A DNA stretch of 64,000 nucleotides from Histoplasma ohiense (lineage: Eukaryota; Ascomycota; Eurotiomycetes; Onygenales; Ajellomycetaceae), in contig JAEVHH010000002.1 of the NCBI GenBank assembly GCA_017607445.1, forward strand, positions 6,478,001-6,542,000. Direction: 5' to 3'. The position numbers were made by a program, and so were the translations under genes. Each line of letters opens with the position of its first letter. Position 1 is the first letter of the stretch. Below the pieces are notes generated by a model, which was not told where the DNA came from, did no database searches, and worked only from the letters and a program-made list of their open reading frames with translations. Shown piece after piece: positions 10,598 to 22,366 of the stretch.

Positions 10598-12961
10598 ATG
10601 GCAGATGGTACCTACCGGTTCCAGCAGCCTGTGGCCGGGCAGTTCTACTTCCAGCAACAAACACAGCAGCACAACCACACCAACGCACACCAAAGACAAC
10701 TCGTCCGGAACGGAACTGGATCTCCAACTGGCAGACTGAAATTCAATACCGACACTCCTTCCCCGTCCCGCTCTCCTCCACTCAACCAGTCACCTAGCCA
10801 TAACCCATACAATATGTATTCGCAAGGGCAGCATGTCATGATGAATGGTGGTCAAACTCATCAAAGATTTGGAATGCCAATGCAGAAATTCCAACATCCA
10901 AGCCATCATCCACATCATTCCCAACAACACCCACACCACCAACATCCTCACTCCCAAGCTACTCAAACTGCTATCGGCCATCAACCTAACTTCTCATCCG
11001 GAGCCCTGTCAAGCACAGCCCCCCACTTTACTCCCACCCACATCCCCAACGGCACTACGACCAACGTGGATGAAGAAGTCGAAGAGCCTATGAATGAACA
11101 CTGGCAGCAGCAGCTACAACTTGCTGCAGAGTCGAGACAAGCAAACTCCCCGCACTATTACGCACGGGCCGTTGCTCAGCAGACGAAGGGCATCCAGCTC
11201 ACAACGAACCCAGCTGAGACCAATGAAAATGGTTCCGAAGAACGCAGCCGTGCCAAAACGACCAAAGACCCTTCTAAAAGACAGGATTGGATGGCTCTAG
11301 ATTTTGGTGGACAAGGTCTTCGAGCAATCTCTACCCCTCTTTTCGACTACGTTTTTCTAGAAAAGCTTTATCTCAATCACAATAAATTGAAGGCCCTCCC
11401 CCCAAATATCGGCAAGCTGAAAGGCCTCACTCATTTGGACGTATCCGGCAATGAGCTAACTGAACTTCCTGAAGAAATTGGTATGCTCATTAATCTCAAA
11501 AAGCTTTTACTATTCGACAATAACATCCATTCACTTCCCTACGAAATGGGTTACCTATATCAACTTGATACTCTAGGTATAGAAGGAAACCCCTTGAATG
11601 AAGTGTTCAAATCACGGATTATGCAGGAAGGCACCAAGGCACTCATTACGTACCTTAAAGAGGAGATGCCGGGTATGACACATCCTTTGTTTATTTAAAA
11701 TATAATCATTCACTAATTTCATGCAGTTCATTTGCCTCCTTCGGAGCGGGATTGGGTTGTCCTAGATGATTCGGACAGAAACCCCACTAAAGGCCAAAGG
11801 GAGAAGTTTACTGCCCTCTCCTATAATACCCTCTGTGATAGATCAGCAACCCATCAACAACATGGTTATGCGCCCTCCCGAGCGCTTGCTTGGGAATATC
11901 GCAGGGACCTCATTTTAAATGAAATAAAAGGGTACAATGCCGATATTGTGTGTTTGCAGGAAATTGACCAAGGCAGCTACCATGGCTTCTTCAGAGAACA
12001 GCTTGCATACAACGATTACAAGGGGGTTTACTGGCCAAAGGGAAGAGCTCAAGGTATGCCCGAAGAGGAGGCCAAGGTGGTCGACGGTTGTGCGACATTC
12101 TTCAAAGGCAGTAAATACATTCTTCTCGAGAAGAATATGATTCATTTCGGCCAAACTGCAGTCCGCAGACCCGATGCCAAAGGCCAGGACGACATCTACA
12201 ACCGATTATGGCAGAAGGACAATATTGCCGTAGTCACGTATCTAGAGAATCGATTGTCCGGAGAGCGGTTGATAGTGGTGAATGTTCACCTGTACTGGGA
12301 CCCAGCGTATAAAGATGTGAAGCTTATCCAAGCTGCAATTTTGATGGAAGAGGTAACGCAGCTTGCCGAAAAGTATTCCAAGATTCCCGCTTGTACAGAT
12401 AAAACTGCATTCCGATTCTCCGAGCCGGAACATTCGACAGATGGTGGGGGCACTGCGACGCCTGTGGAACCAGCACCTTCAGTTGAATATAGTAGTGGCT
12501 CTCAGATCCCCCTTATTATATGCGGTGACTTCAACTCCTACCCTGGATCTGCCGTGCATGAATTGATGAGCCGAGGTCGTTTGATCGAAGACCATCCGGA
12601 TCTTGAGAAGCGTCTCTATGGGAACCTCAGTCGCGTCGGCATGTCATACCCTTTCAACCTGAAATCCGCATATGGCGCTATTGGAGAACTCGACTTTACC
12701 AACTATACTCCCGACTTTGCTGATGTGATCGACTACATTTGGTATACTTCCAATGCTCTGCAGGTAACTGGCTTGCTTGGCGCAGTGGACAAGGAGTATC
12801 TGCAGCGAGTTCCTGGCTTCCCCAATTACCATTTTCCTAGTGATCACCTTGCCCTAATGGCAGAGTTTTCTTTCAAAAGCAAGAAAGGGAAAGTTGTCGA
12901 AGTAGATTTCGGGCCGCAACGGGACAGGGATAGGGATAGAGATCGGGATAGGGCGACTTGA
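10598..12961 (+). CDS. CCR4: CCR4 poly(A)-specific exoribonuclease (CCR4-NOT deadenylase)
   Basis: Catalytic deadenylase of the CCR4-NOT complex, shortening mRNA poly(A) tails in the cytoplasm. Two exons, 10598-11672 and 11727-12961, with a GTATGA donor, a CACTAAT branch site and a GCAG acceptor, give 769 residues. Residues 1-165 are rich in Gln, His and Pro. Leucine-rich repeats at about 235-340 (LEKLYLNHNKLKALPPNIG and similar) are the Caf1-docking region. The exonuclease-endonuclease-phosphatase domain follows from about 370, with metal-binding Glu in VCLQEID, NVHLYWDP, ICGDFNSYPGS and the catalytic His of SDHLAL. The C terminus ends in an Arg-Asp repeat. The domain order and all active-site motifs match fungal CCR4. 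A long CT-rich 3' flank follows. Confidence 0.95.
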
Positions 12962-14140
12962 GGAGTCCAAGGTTTTATTTTCGCATTTTATGAGTCTCGA
13001 GGGCTTCTGCAGAGTAGTTCTTTTGTTTCACCTATTATCTCAGACGGAAATATTCGCGTGTCTTTTTTCAAAGTCTTGTGGTTTTTCTCTTGGTTCGTTT
13101 TCAATGTCCCCTTCCTTTCCCTCTTCGATTATCGTGGTATCCTTTATTTTGCGGGTTCTGTTCAATTATTTTCGTGTATCCAGTTCTCTCCTCGGGGTCT
13201 GTTTTCTTGGAAACTCTCGATGGCGTGGCGACAATTGTCTTTTTCCACCTCCATGTCTATGCATCGCCTTTTCCCCTCCTATATGATCGTGTCGTTAAAG
13301 CAGTCGGGTTGAGTTGGTGTTTTGGGTGTGAAAGTCTGGGAGGGCGGTTGACCTGGAAGAGTTGTGTCTGGCTTGCTATAGTTTTGGCCTACCTTTTACT
13401 CCTTATCAACGTAGGTTCTTATTTATTCGTTTTTTGTTCTTCCCTTCTCCTTTTTTCCTTCTCTCGCCTCTCTTGACCTCTTCCCTTCTCTATATATGAC
13501 GAAGCCCTCGCTTCGGATACTGTATTTTTGTTCTCCCTGTTTTCCTCCTTCCCTCTTCCTCCCTCCCTTCCCCTCTCCTCCCCCATTTTTCTATTTTCGT
13601 TGTGTACTTTTGTTTAAGAGGCGCCAGTTATTCTCATCGTAAACTATGGACTGTTCTTTCTCAGTAAACACCTTATCACTCATGAAGTGAACCAAACAAA
13701 AGAATTTTTTACTTCTATCCACTCAGGCAAAAGTCTGGTTCGGACCTGGAGCGTAAAAAAAATTAAGGGCCTAATTGCTGTTTAATCTACTCTTCCGGGC
13801 TGTTAACCTATCGATAACATAAGATTCCACAAAATTTATAGGTGTACACTTGTTTCATAGATGGACCTAGTTGAATGTGACGGGGCGAGGGCTTCTCCCG
13901 TTCTTGAAACTCAGCATGGGTGATTGGTTCGGTAGGCATATCAGTTTTTGTGCCATTTAAAATTTAGGCGAGTCAATCCTAATAAATGTATATCAGAACA
14001 TGGAGTATCTACAACGGCATAGTGGGTATATAGGATGGGCTGTCTTCCCGGAAGATGTCTGATGGCGATGTCATTGGTGTTTCTCAAGCTGGGTATTCTT
14101 CATTGTTGCTCTTCATGCGGCTGTCCACTCATCGCCATAC
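12962..14140. other. 3' flank of CCR4, pyrimidine-rich
   Basis: Strongly C/T-biased on the plus strand to about 13600, as expected of a long 3' UTR. Open frames here (for example 13078-13476) look like by-products of that bias. No gene recognised. Confidence 0.5.
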
Positions 14141-14654
14141 TCATTCATACCACCTCCCGTCCCCATTTCCTCCCTCCCCAATTAACACATCATTGCCGCT
14201 CATGTTCCTCTTCCGCATTTTCCCTGCATGTTCTCCTTCGGTTTCAAACGTCCAGTGCTCAATCCCATAGCACCGCTTCCATTTCATACTATCGTCCCGA
14301 TCCTGATACTCGTACCAGAACTGCACTGCAATTCTGTTATCCGTGAAGGCAAACAGCTCCTTGCGCAGTTTGTAGTTTATCTCCTTCGCAAATTTATTGG
14401 TCAGAAAGGTCTCAATGGCCTCTGTGCCGCTGAAAAATTGGTCTCTGTTCCTCCAGGTGCTGGTGGGGGTGTAGGCCTTTGCGATTTCGGGTGGGTTTCT
14501 ACATTGGAATTAACTATCCATAATATGGTATATGTACAGGGTCAGATTTATGACAGTAATATGTTCTACCTACTTTGAGTTCCAGAGATCCTGCGCTCGC
14601 TGCACTTTCTGCTTAGCGGTCTCCTCCGTGTAGGGAGGCAAAAGCCCTGCCATT
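14141..14654 (-). pseudogene. NTF2-like DUF1348 family gene with a start-proximal frameshift
   Basis: The family is a small NTF2-fold protein (about 150 residues) of unknown function, common in bacteria and fungi. The second exon (14141-14498) is intact: AYTPTSTWRNRDQFF, LRKELFAFTDNRIAVQFWYE, YGIEHWTF and the closing NDVLIGE match the family throughout. The first exon (14574 up to about 14640) reads LPPYTEETAKQKVQRAQDLWNS before a GTAGGT donor. The only suitable ATG (14652-14654, MAGL) is followed by five T where four would keep the frame, so it runs into a stop after 13 codons. No in-frame upstream ATG exists. This is either a recent one-base frameshift or a homopolymer error. The body shows no other damage. 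Confidence 0.72.
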
Positions 14655-15631
14655 TTTATTTTATGGTCTACTTATGCCTCAGAATATTGGAAGTATTATG
14701 GCGGACGTAGTAGATTACTCAAGACTGCAGCAACAACATCAGATTCTGCAACAAAAGATTGAGAACAGGTTCAACAATACCTCTCTGATGCTAGAGGGTA
14801 AACCACCAAACTGGACAGTAAATGGGTCGGAATGGAAAATCAGTAGGGGAGAGCTTGATCGCACAAAACGTCAACCAGCCCTTGCAGTTAGCGCTGGGCC
14901 TTGTTAAGCCGCCAAAAGGTGCGCCATAGATGATGTCATAGATGGAGCAACCTTCCAGCCGTCAGGCCTTTGAGTGCCAGGAGTTGAGGTTAAGGACAGA
15001 CCTACCCAAATCTACAGCCATTTTCAGAGAAATATACCCTATTCTTTAGAACACCTTGGCCTGGTCATGCCAGATGCCATTGGTTATCCCCTATTCTTTA
15101 GAATGTCATGACCTGGTCATGCTTGGTGTCATTTCAAGGGGAAATATTCTCCTCTCTTTAAAATGTCATGGCCTGTTCTCACGAAAATGATGGCCTTGCT
15201 AACTGGTCCAGTATATGTTTTCCAATTTGTCACTCCTTGTTCTTCCAGGAGGGACGAGAACCAGTTGACAAGGAATCGGGCAGTGAGACCTCCATTGAGT
15301 GTTGCTAGGAGCACGCCAAGCCGTGATTTGGCTGGTTTGCATCGCCTGATGTGATGTTTTACCCGGTTGTGGTGAATAGCTCACGATTTATTTTCTCTTT
15401 TTTGTTAGAGATGCATACAGAGTATTACCTATTGAAGTATAAAAAGCCAAATATGCTTTAGAGAATATCTCAAGAACATTCACAACTTACCACCGGGTTA
15501 TTCCCAGTTGATGAAACATTATTAGGGATACGACACAACTTACACTTCCTTCTCAGGGTTCAACCACCGATTTGTCCCATCTCCCTGTATAAATGGCTCC
15601 TCCTGGTTTTCCTGTTCGTCTTGCTTTTTCT
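14655..15631. other. intergenic stretch with degenerate tandem repeats
   Basis: No gene recognised. It holds the imperfect repeat array listed separately (about 15027-15180). Confidence 0.5.
15027..15180. repeat. degenerate tandem repeat, three units of about 45-60 bp
   Basis: The words TATTCTTTAGAA and GTCATGACCTGGTCATGC recur with changes in three successive units (about 15036, 15092 and 15150). The third unit is the most diverged. Confidence 0.6.
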
Positions 15632-16531
15632 TTAACCACACTCCTCCTCCAGCTTTTTTGCGGCAGCCACATTTTTCTTGTGCATATCATTGAAAAACTT
15701 ATCGACAAGTTTTCCGTCCCAATCAGAGGGTTCCCAATTACTAAAACATCGATCCATACCAGCAAATATCTCCCTGCGTCTTGTATTCGACCAGAAACGG
15801 CGGATTTCAGGATAGGTGATCGTATTGCCCAAATCCACAATAAACGAACCGCGATAATTCTCAGGTTTAACATCTCCAGGCCACAGCAGAGATTTACGAG
15901 CTATTTGCATTTTGCGGCGTACTTCGGGGATATCACTGATGCAGATTTCATCAGGAATAATGTCTTTGATGATAGCCCATCGACAGAATATTTGATGCTT
16001 GTTGCCCAACTCTTTAAATTGACTATCATTAAGCTTGATCCATCCATGGCATTTTACTGCCCATGTACCATTTTCGCCAACAGGCTTCACGGACGAAAGG
16101 AGCCATCAGTATCCTCTCATGTGACTTGATTCTGTTGGGGAAATCCGTGTCATAATATGGCCAGTGCCTAGCCGGGACATGCAGAAATGCATACCATTAG
16201 ATTGATTGTGCGATGCAACCGTGATGCCAACAGCATTATTTCACCAGCAAGAATGGGCCAAATAGATCAGAATCTGAGTTTGCTTGGATAAAAAGAAAGT
16301 ACACAACGTACCAGCTTTAAAGCATATGACTTGCCTTCGCATTCAATGTGGTAAACACAGGACTCTGCGCCCGCTCCGAGGAATCCAAGCCGTTTGATAG
16401 GTTTGTCGTGGTGAATGAAACGACGTAGACTTGCGCTCTGGGTGATCCATTAGTAGCTCTGAGAGACACCGTCCGATCATGGAGTCATCGAGTTGCAGCT
16501 TAAGTTCCCTGCTCGACGGTTCAACGATCAT
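15632..16531 (-). pseudogene. Fta2/protein-kinase-like family relic
   Basis: Remains of a gene of the fungal family annotated as kinetochore Sim4 complex subunit Fta2, whose members resemble the N lobe and part of the C lobe of protein kinases. Three matching pieces lie in order but in different frames. Near 16312-16440 is RLGFLGAGAESCVYHIE followed by YALKL, like a glycine-loop and VAIK-Lys region. Near 16085-16160 is WPYYDTDFPNRIKSHER. From 15632 to about 16085 is GTWAVKCHGWIKL, then an Asp-rich stretch with GDVKPENYRGSFIVDLGNT, like the catalytic and DFG-like segments. A donor (GTACGT, 16306-16311) and an acceptor (CTAG before 16160) exist, but their phases do not match. Stops interrupt the N-terminal and middle joins. 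Two or more frame breaks make a functional product unlikely. The last part alone has 152 open codons. Confidence 0.65.
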
Positions 16532-18809
16532 GTTGCTGGACGCGAGATGTCAATGACGAAGTGAACTGCTGGAATTGGATTGCTGTGGTCACTTTCTCGA
16601 AGGAAAGAGGGCCCGCGTTGAGAGCAGCGGGCAACAAAAGAAGAGAGAACCATTTGAAACTCCCGCTGAGATTCGTGCTCTTGTTGCACGCGATCTCCCA
16701 ATGCTCACCGATTGTTAGTTGAAAGATGCTGTTGGTCGCGTCTACCCGAACGCGGGAAAGCTGGTTCAGGCGCCAGGTCACCTGACTCTGCACCCCTCCC
16801 AGACTCACTTCCCGCAACAATTTACCACCTCCTCTTGCCGCACCACATGAATTATTGGCCAGTCGCTATTATTGACCTATGTGATTCCAACAGCAGGCAC
16901 CAGGACTGAACCGCGCTTCAGATAACTGTGGCTTAGGTTCTAAAAATTGCTAATCGCCTTCCTCGAGGCATAATGCCTCGCTCTGGGTCCATTGCTGTTG
17001 AGCATCAAAATGATAGTATTTTTACGCCGGAACGTACAGACTATCTGCAAGCGGAATTCCAAGTTAGGAGACAGGGGCGATGGCTGATATACTGCTAGGA
17101 TGCAAGGGCCATCACTTTGAGACTGCCACCAGAGGACGATTTAACGAGGGTGCGCCATAGGTTACAACCCACAAGCACACGTTTGCGCCTATTGATAGAG
17201 CTGGATGGTGTCAGACTCACAGTACCGCTATCTCGATGATTTAAAAGCGGCTGTTCGGGCTACAGCAGTAAGTTCCCTCCTTCCCCACGCGACATGGAAT
17301 GCGGTTCGTTGAGGCCGGTACAAGCTCAGATATCCTATCCTAAATGCTTCAGGAGTTAGTTCTATAGAATTATCGTCTAACTACAGCGTCAACTTCGTTT
17401 GTTCGAACCCCTTTACCAAGTTATCAATTTACCTCTGCTGCCAAAATGGACTTGCCATAAGCCCGCACTTCTTGAGCTAGGAATTATCTTGTCCTTTACT
17501 GGCTGTCTGGCTGCCATGTTATATTTATGGTTAATTACTGATCTTCTAAGATCTATAAATATCAGCAAGTATTATATAGATAGTGTTGCTACACTATAAT
17601 AAAGAGAGAGAGAGATAGATACTTTTATTACTTCTATTGCAATCATTTAATTAGATTCAATGAGTTCAGAGTTTTCATCTTCTTATTTCTCAAGAAGCAG
17701 CATCTGAGGGAGAGATTTCATTTATTTATAAATAAAATTCATTTTATAAAAGCATTTTTTTTAGAGAATTGAAGTTTTCATCATTATATATCTGCAGTAG
17801 TTTTGTTTATATAGACAGTGATATAATAATTTAGACTTGCATGAGAGACTAACAGTATATCACCAACTTATCTCAGGAAGTGGTGTGTCTCCCTATTAAT
17901 TACTTTATTACTAATATAATGAAGATCATATCTAATGACTAGATAGCTAACTGACCGTTTATTCACTCGCTGTATATTCTCTTATTTAAATTCCAGATTT
18001 TCTCTGTTTATCTCTTACTATGACTTTTAGACACTGCACCCTCTATAATGAAGGTCTGGAGGGGTTACCCCAGCTAAGAAAACGTGGAATTAATGGTTCA
18101 TTTGCCCCTGGGATTTAGCAGCGTGCAGGCTACCCCTAGCATAAATACTGAGTATCTAAGAGTCTCTACTATTTTCAGTAGAGATGCTGCTGATTGAATT
18201 ATCTGAGATATCTGTATTCATTACAATAGATCAGAATATTATACAGTTTTAATATATCAATATCGTTGCTTCAAGATGCTCAGTTCTGTATGTGAATACA
18301 GCTATATCTATATCTGAGAATAGTCAAGGACGGAGGAAAGAAGAGCTTTTGCTTGAAAATATAAATAGAAGCTAAAGAAGCAAGCAGCAAATTGAAGATT
18401 TGAGTAGAAGATGTAATTAAGTAGTACTGCTGGTGGCGTTTGTGTCAAACCAGGTCTATCGAGCTGGTTCACCGTCCTCGCTTCGCAATTATGCTGGTAG
18501 GGAGCATTGCTCTTGGAAGCAAATAAAATGACAATTGATAAATATCTATGGCGAGGGCGAGGTAAGACCGCCAACCATTCCTAGGTAAGATACTCCTGAG
18601 GTCCAGACTGCCTAGGTAGATAGTATACAAGCACATGATCAAGGAAGCTAAGGAAGGTTCCAAGGTTCCATGTTCAGCTGCATTTCGGGCTGTTTCCTCA
18701 AACAACCGCCGCAACAACACCACAGCTTCGGAATTATCCACCCAAGGCAATAACTGCTCAATCGTCCTGCTGGGCGTTTGTTAGTTCGGAATACGAGAAT
18801 CTTGTAAAC
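16532..18809. other. AT-rich gene-free island
   Basis: From about 17340 to 18310 the DNA becomes strongly AT-rich with many stops in all frames, resembling a repeat-induced-mutation-like relic or old transposon debris. I found no terminal repeats. A short perfect palindrome (CGAGGCAT-A-ATGCCTCG) lies at 16964-16980. No gene recognised. Confidence 0.5.
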
Positions 18810-20107
18810 ATGGTTGCAACAGAAGAAGGGTGGCATGTTGCCAGCGACGGAGTGAAGTTGTATACCAAGACGTGGAAGGTATGACCTGACCGCCTTGTGT
18901 AACCAAATTATCTAGTCCCTTCATGTGGTTTCAAGTTGGCTGACTGAAGTATATAGACTGATGGACCACCAAAGGCTATTATTGCATTCGTGCATGGCTT
19001 TAGTGATCATTGTACGCTCGTCTCTTTCCTTCCAATTCGATGAGTTTCTATAACGAAACGAAAAGAGAGTAGCCTTCACATGTCGAGTGACTATGTTAAT
19101 GCGAAATTTTAGGCAACTCCTACTACGATCTCTTCCCCACATTGGCTTCTTATGGGATTGAAATCAGGGCAGTGGACCAACGGTATATCAGTAGTTCCCT
19201 TCCTTTTTCCCTTGCTTAAGATTTTGGTTCCCCTCAGTAGCAGACAAGGTGCATAGACCATGGCAGCTGCTTTATCAGGAATATCCATGACAAACAGTGT
19301 GCAATTCCAAAAAAGCAATCGAACGCTAAAATCATTGTCTTAACCAGAGGCTGGGGTCGCTCTGTCACTGATAAGGCAAGCCGTGGCCGGACAGGAGGAA
19401 CGGAGGTTGTCATGTCCGATATCCACTCTTTCGTCACCAGCATCTTCGAGTCCATAAAATCGACAACCGTGTCGGATCACGATGCCTCACATTCAGAGAC
19501 CCCTGTGTTTATGATGGGACACAGTAAAGGCGGTGCAGAGGTTCTCTACTATGCGCTTAACTCGTCTCTGGATCTACCCCCCATTGCTGGAGTCTTAGCA
19601 TATTCACCTCTTATTGCGCTTCATCCCAGCACACGACCGTGGAACCTTACGGTCTTCCTGGGTAGAATGGCGTCAAAGATCATGCCAAGTTTCCAGCTTG
19701 TACCACCTCTTAATGAATATTTGATGTCGAGAGACAAGCGCATTTGTGAGGAGTGGAGGCGGGATCCTCTCTGTCACGATACGGGGACATTGGAAGGGAT
19801 AGCTGGAATGATGGATCGGGCATTATGGTTGGAGAGCGAGCAGGCTGGGAAGAACAGCAAGTACAAGCTACCTATCTGGGTATGCCATGGCTCAGCGGAT
19901 GAGATTAACAGTTACGAGGCCAGCAAGCGTTTTGTAGAGAGATTAGAGTCTGATGATAAGACATTCAAATCTTATGAGGGTGCCTATCATAAGCTCCATG
20001 GTGAGCCAGATGGAGTCAAGGAGTCTCTGGCGAAGGACGTTGCTGAGTGGATTTTCAAACGGTGTGAGGGTCCTGCGAGACCCAACGCGTCCAGGGCAAA
20101 ATTATAA
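18810..20107 (+). CDS. alpha/beta hydrolase, monoglyceride lipase type
   Basis: Serine hydrolase of the lysophospholipase/monoacylglycerol lipase group (yeast YJU3-like), likely hydrolysing monoacylglycerols or related esters. Four exons: 18810-18878, 18957-19011, 19113-19182 and 19348-20107, all with GT/AG borders and matching phases, giving 317 residues. The oxyanion region is FVHGFSDHC (about 34-42), followed by the family motif DQRGWGRS (about 63-70). The nucleophile elbow is GHSKGG with Ser124. The acid is probably Asp249 (HGSADEIN) and the base His279 (AYHKLHG). The protein has no signal peptide or membrane segment. Length and motifs are typical of the family. Substrate is inferred, not shown. 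Confidence 0.88.
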
Positions 20108-20249
20108 GGGGAAGCAGGGTTTCCCAGAGTAGGGAATGAGCATTTGCCAGGGATTGTCTCTCATGTAGTATATTTCCATCGCTCACCTGCAATGTATGAT
20201 CTTTCGGGCGAACCTAATCTATATATGATTGAGATCAACCGAGCTCTAC

Positions 20250-21750
20250 CTAGGCTTTCTTTTTCCTCCATATCCCTACAAATCCGCCACCTGCAATTCT
20301 CGCCCCCACCTGAGGTCTGCAGACGAGTACCTCATCTCCATTTGTCTTCTCTCTCTTTGACAGACTGGTGGGATCCTCTACCTCCGTATCAGCAGCACCC
20401 TCAGACGTCTCATCGGACATTTCTTCTGCAATGGCTTCTTGACTTAGAGTGTCATTGGAACTCCGTTTCGTCGCCATCCGGAGCTCCCAGAGCCTCCCAC
20501 TGCTAATTCCAGTACCTAACTCCACGACTTTTTCCTGAAAAAGCGGCAGTTTCTGTTTCAAAATAAGATCCACACAGTCCCCAAGCTGCGTTATACTCGG
20601 CATAAAAACAGCCAGGACCGCATCATCTCTCATGATCGGGGCGACATGCGGGATCCGCAGGTGTGCAGAGGGCATGTCCAGAATGACATGAGACAAGAAA
20701 GGGTCCGGCGACCGTTCATTCGTCGAACGACGCATCACTTGCTCCTTGATCCATTTCTCAACGCTGGAAACGTAGAAGTCGACATTTCCTACATAGATAC
20801 CGCGGCGGAATCCGCGGACGATGTTTTCTGCATGTTGGGAGTAGTGTGGGGATATTTCTACGGTGTGGACTATGGCATTACGTTGCGCACGCCATCCATC
20901 CCATTCGCGTTGGAGCCCTTCAATCTCAGCTTGAGCTTCGCGATCCTCTTTCTCCACCACCTTCTTCTCCTCCGCAGGCTTCTTTTTGGTTTCCGGTAGT
21001 TCGAGTATATGTCGCTGTGAGCAAGGCGGTCGCGTTGGTGGACATGAGTTTGCAGCGTTAATAGCCCGGGCTAGGTGTAATGTCAATGATCCGTGACCTG
21101 TTCCCGCTTCAAGTATTTCCAGCGGCTCTTTTGGCCTTTCTCCCGGAGCCGGTGGTGCGACATGGATGTCTAAGAGAGACACTATTAGGTTGGCATCCGC
21201 AGGGTAGATCTATTAGACCAACGAGGTTAAAAATTGTTAAATTTTTGCATTTTATCATCGCGGCATTCGAGAACTTGCTAATGGGCTTAATATTGACATA
21301 CAGGCGTTACAAGACGTGGAGTTCGTACTATGTAGTCTTCGAACGTAGGATGGGTTGCCCTATACACCGCACCTTGATTTGAAGCCTGTCAGCAGTTGCC
21401 CCTTGATTAAACATAGCTTTCAATTGGACGGTATATAATTCAATCCGTGACTAACCTTTTTTTGACTTGATAGGATCTCTGGGTGTTTTCCCAATAATAT
21501 CGGCATGGTTTAGGAAGCCGCGAGGAAGCTGTGTCTTGTCGTCATTCCTCAGGGGTTTCGTTAATATAGGAGTTTTGGTATTTATGAGAACTCTGTCGCC
21601 CTCTAAGCAAGAGTGTTAATTAGTATATGAGTTAGTCGAGAGACAAGTAGTGGTTGTCATACCTTGGAAAACGGAGAAGTTGGCATCCGCCGCCCGGTTG
21701 CTATATGCTCGCCTGCAAAGACGCCGGAATGGCGAGAACAGTCTTGCCAT
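20250..21750 (-). CDS. TRM61-like tRNA (adenine-N1)-methyltransferase, probably mitochondrial
   Basis: SAM-dependent methyltransferase of the Trm61/TRMI family, which makes 1-methyladenosine at tRNA position 58. Four exons, 21663-21750, 21456-21602, 21302-21372 and 20250-21209, join in phase to give 421 residues. The N terminus MARLFSPFRRLCRRAYSNR is basic and acid-free, suggesting mitochondrial import, as in human TRMT61B; a cytosolic Trm61 would lack this. The N-terminal beta-barrel region EGDRVLINTK, then GFLNHADIIGK, TPRLVTPIYPADANLIVSLLDIH and motif I ILEAGTGHGSLTLHLARAI are all classic. Motifs continue with VGNVDFYVSS and HVILDMPSAHL. An insert rich in Lys and Glu lies between the first two Rossmann strands. 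Family is certain; the compartment is inferred from the leader. Confidence 0.87.
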
Positions 21751-22366
21751 TCAAGTAAGACGTTTGAAAGCTTTTCTCCTGGGATCCTAGTCAGCTGTAA
21801 TCTATAAAATTATAATCACGGGAGAAAAGATATAAAGCCGAATGACTCTACGCGGAGTCTCGAGCTCCTTGAAGCTCCCAGAAAAAAAAGATGCCTTCCG
21901 GGTCTAGACCAGGGGGGGATAACCTTGGAATGGTAAATACGGCCCTGTGATGAACTAACATTTTAGTGCCGTGCCAACCACAATATATTGGGGGGTCGTC
22001 GTGGTTTTGTGCGCGTTTCAATTTACACGGGTTCTTGATGATCCAGAATTGAATTTCTGAGGTGCTGAAAATTGAAAATCTATACGGTGTATATAGTATA
22101 TATATCTCATCTCTACCTTTTATTATTATAAAAAATAACCTTATGTTGTTGTGATATGGATGATACAACACAGAATGTCAGGTATTAATAATTTATTACT
22201 CATTCAGTGAAATCCATCCCCAATATTTTGGTAAGCAGGGCACTAAAATATTAGGGTGTCCACTAACGAAAACACCGGGGTATACCATAGTGCACCATGC
22301 TCACGGATAGACAGCACCCTCTCCCCTGTGATTTTGCGGGCTGTTTTGATTTAGCTGGCAAAAACC
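21751..22366. other. divergent intergenic region
   Basis: Upstream side of both the TRM61-like gene and the DCR2-type gene. Moderately AT-rich; no coding region recognised. Confidence 0.5.

Noticed and set aside
13078..13476. 132-codon open frame after CCR4
   Set aside because: Composition follows the pyrimidine bias of a 3' UTR; no family match and no hydrophobic pattern beyond that bias.
18469..18836. Minus-strand open frames before the hydrolase gene
   Set aside because: They overlap the hydrolase's first exon and promoter in antisense and show no known family.
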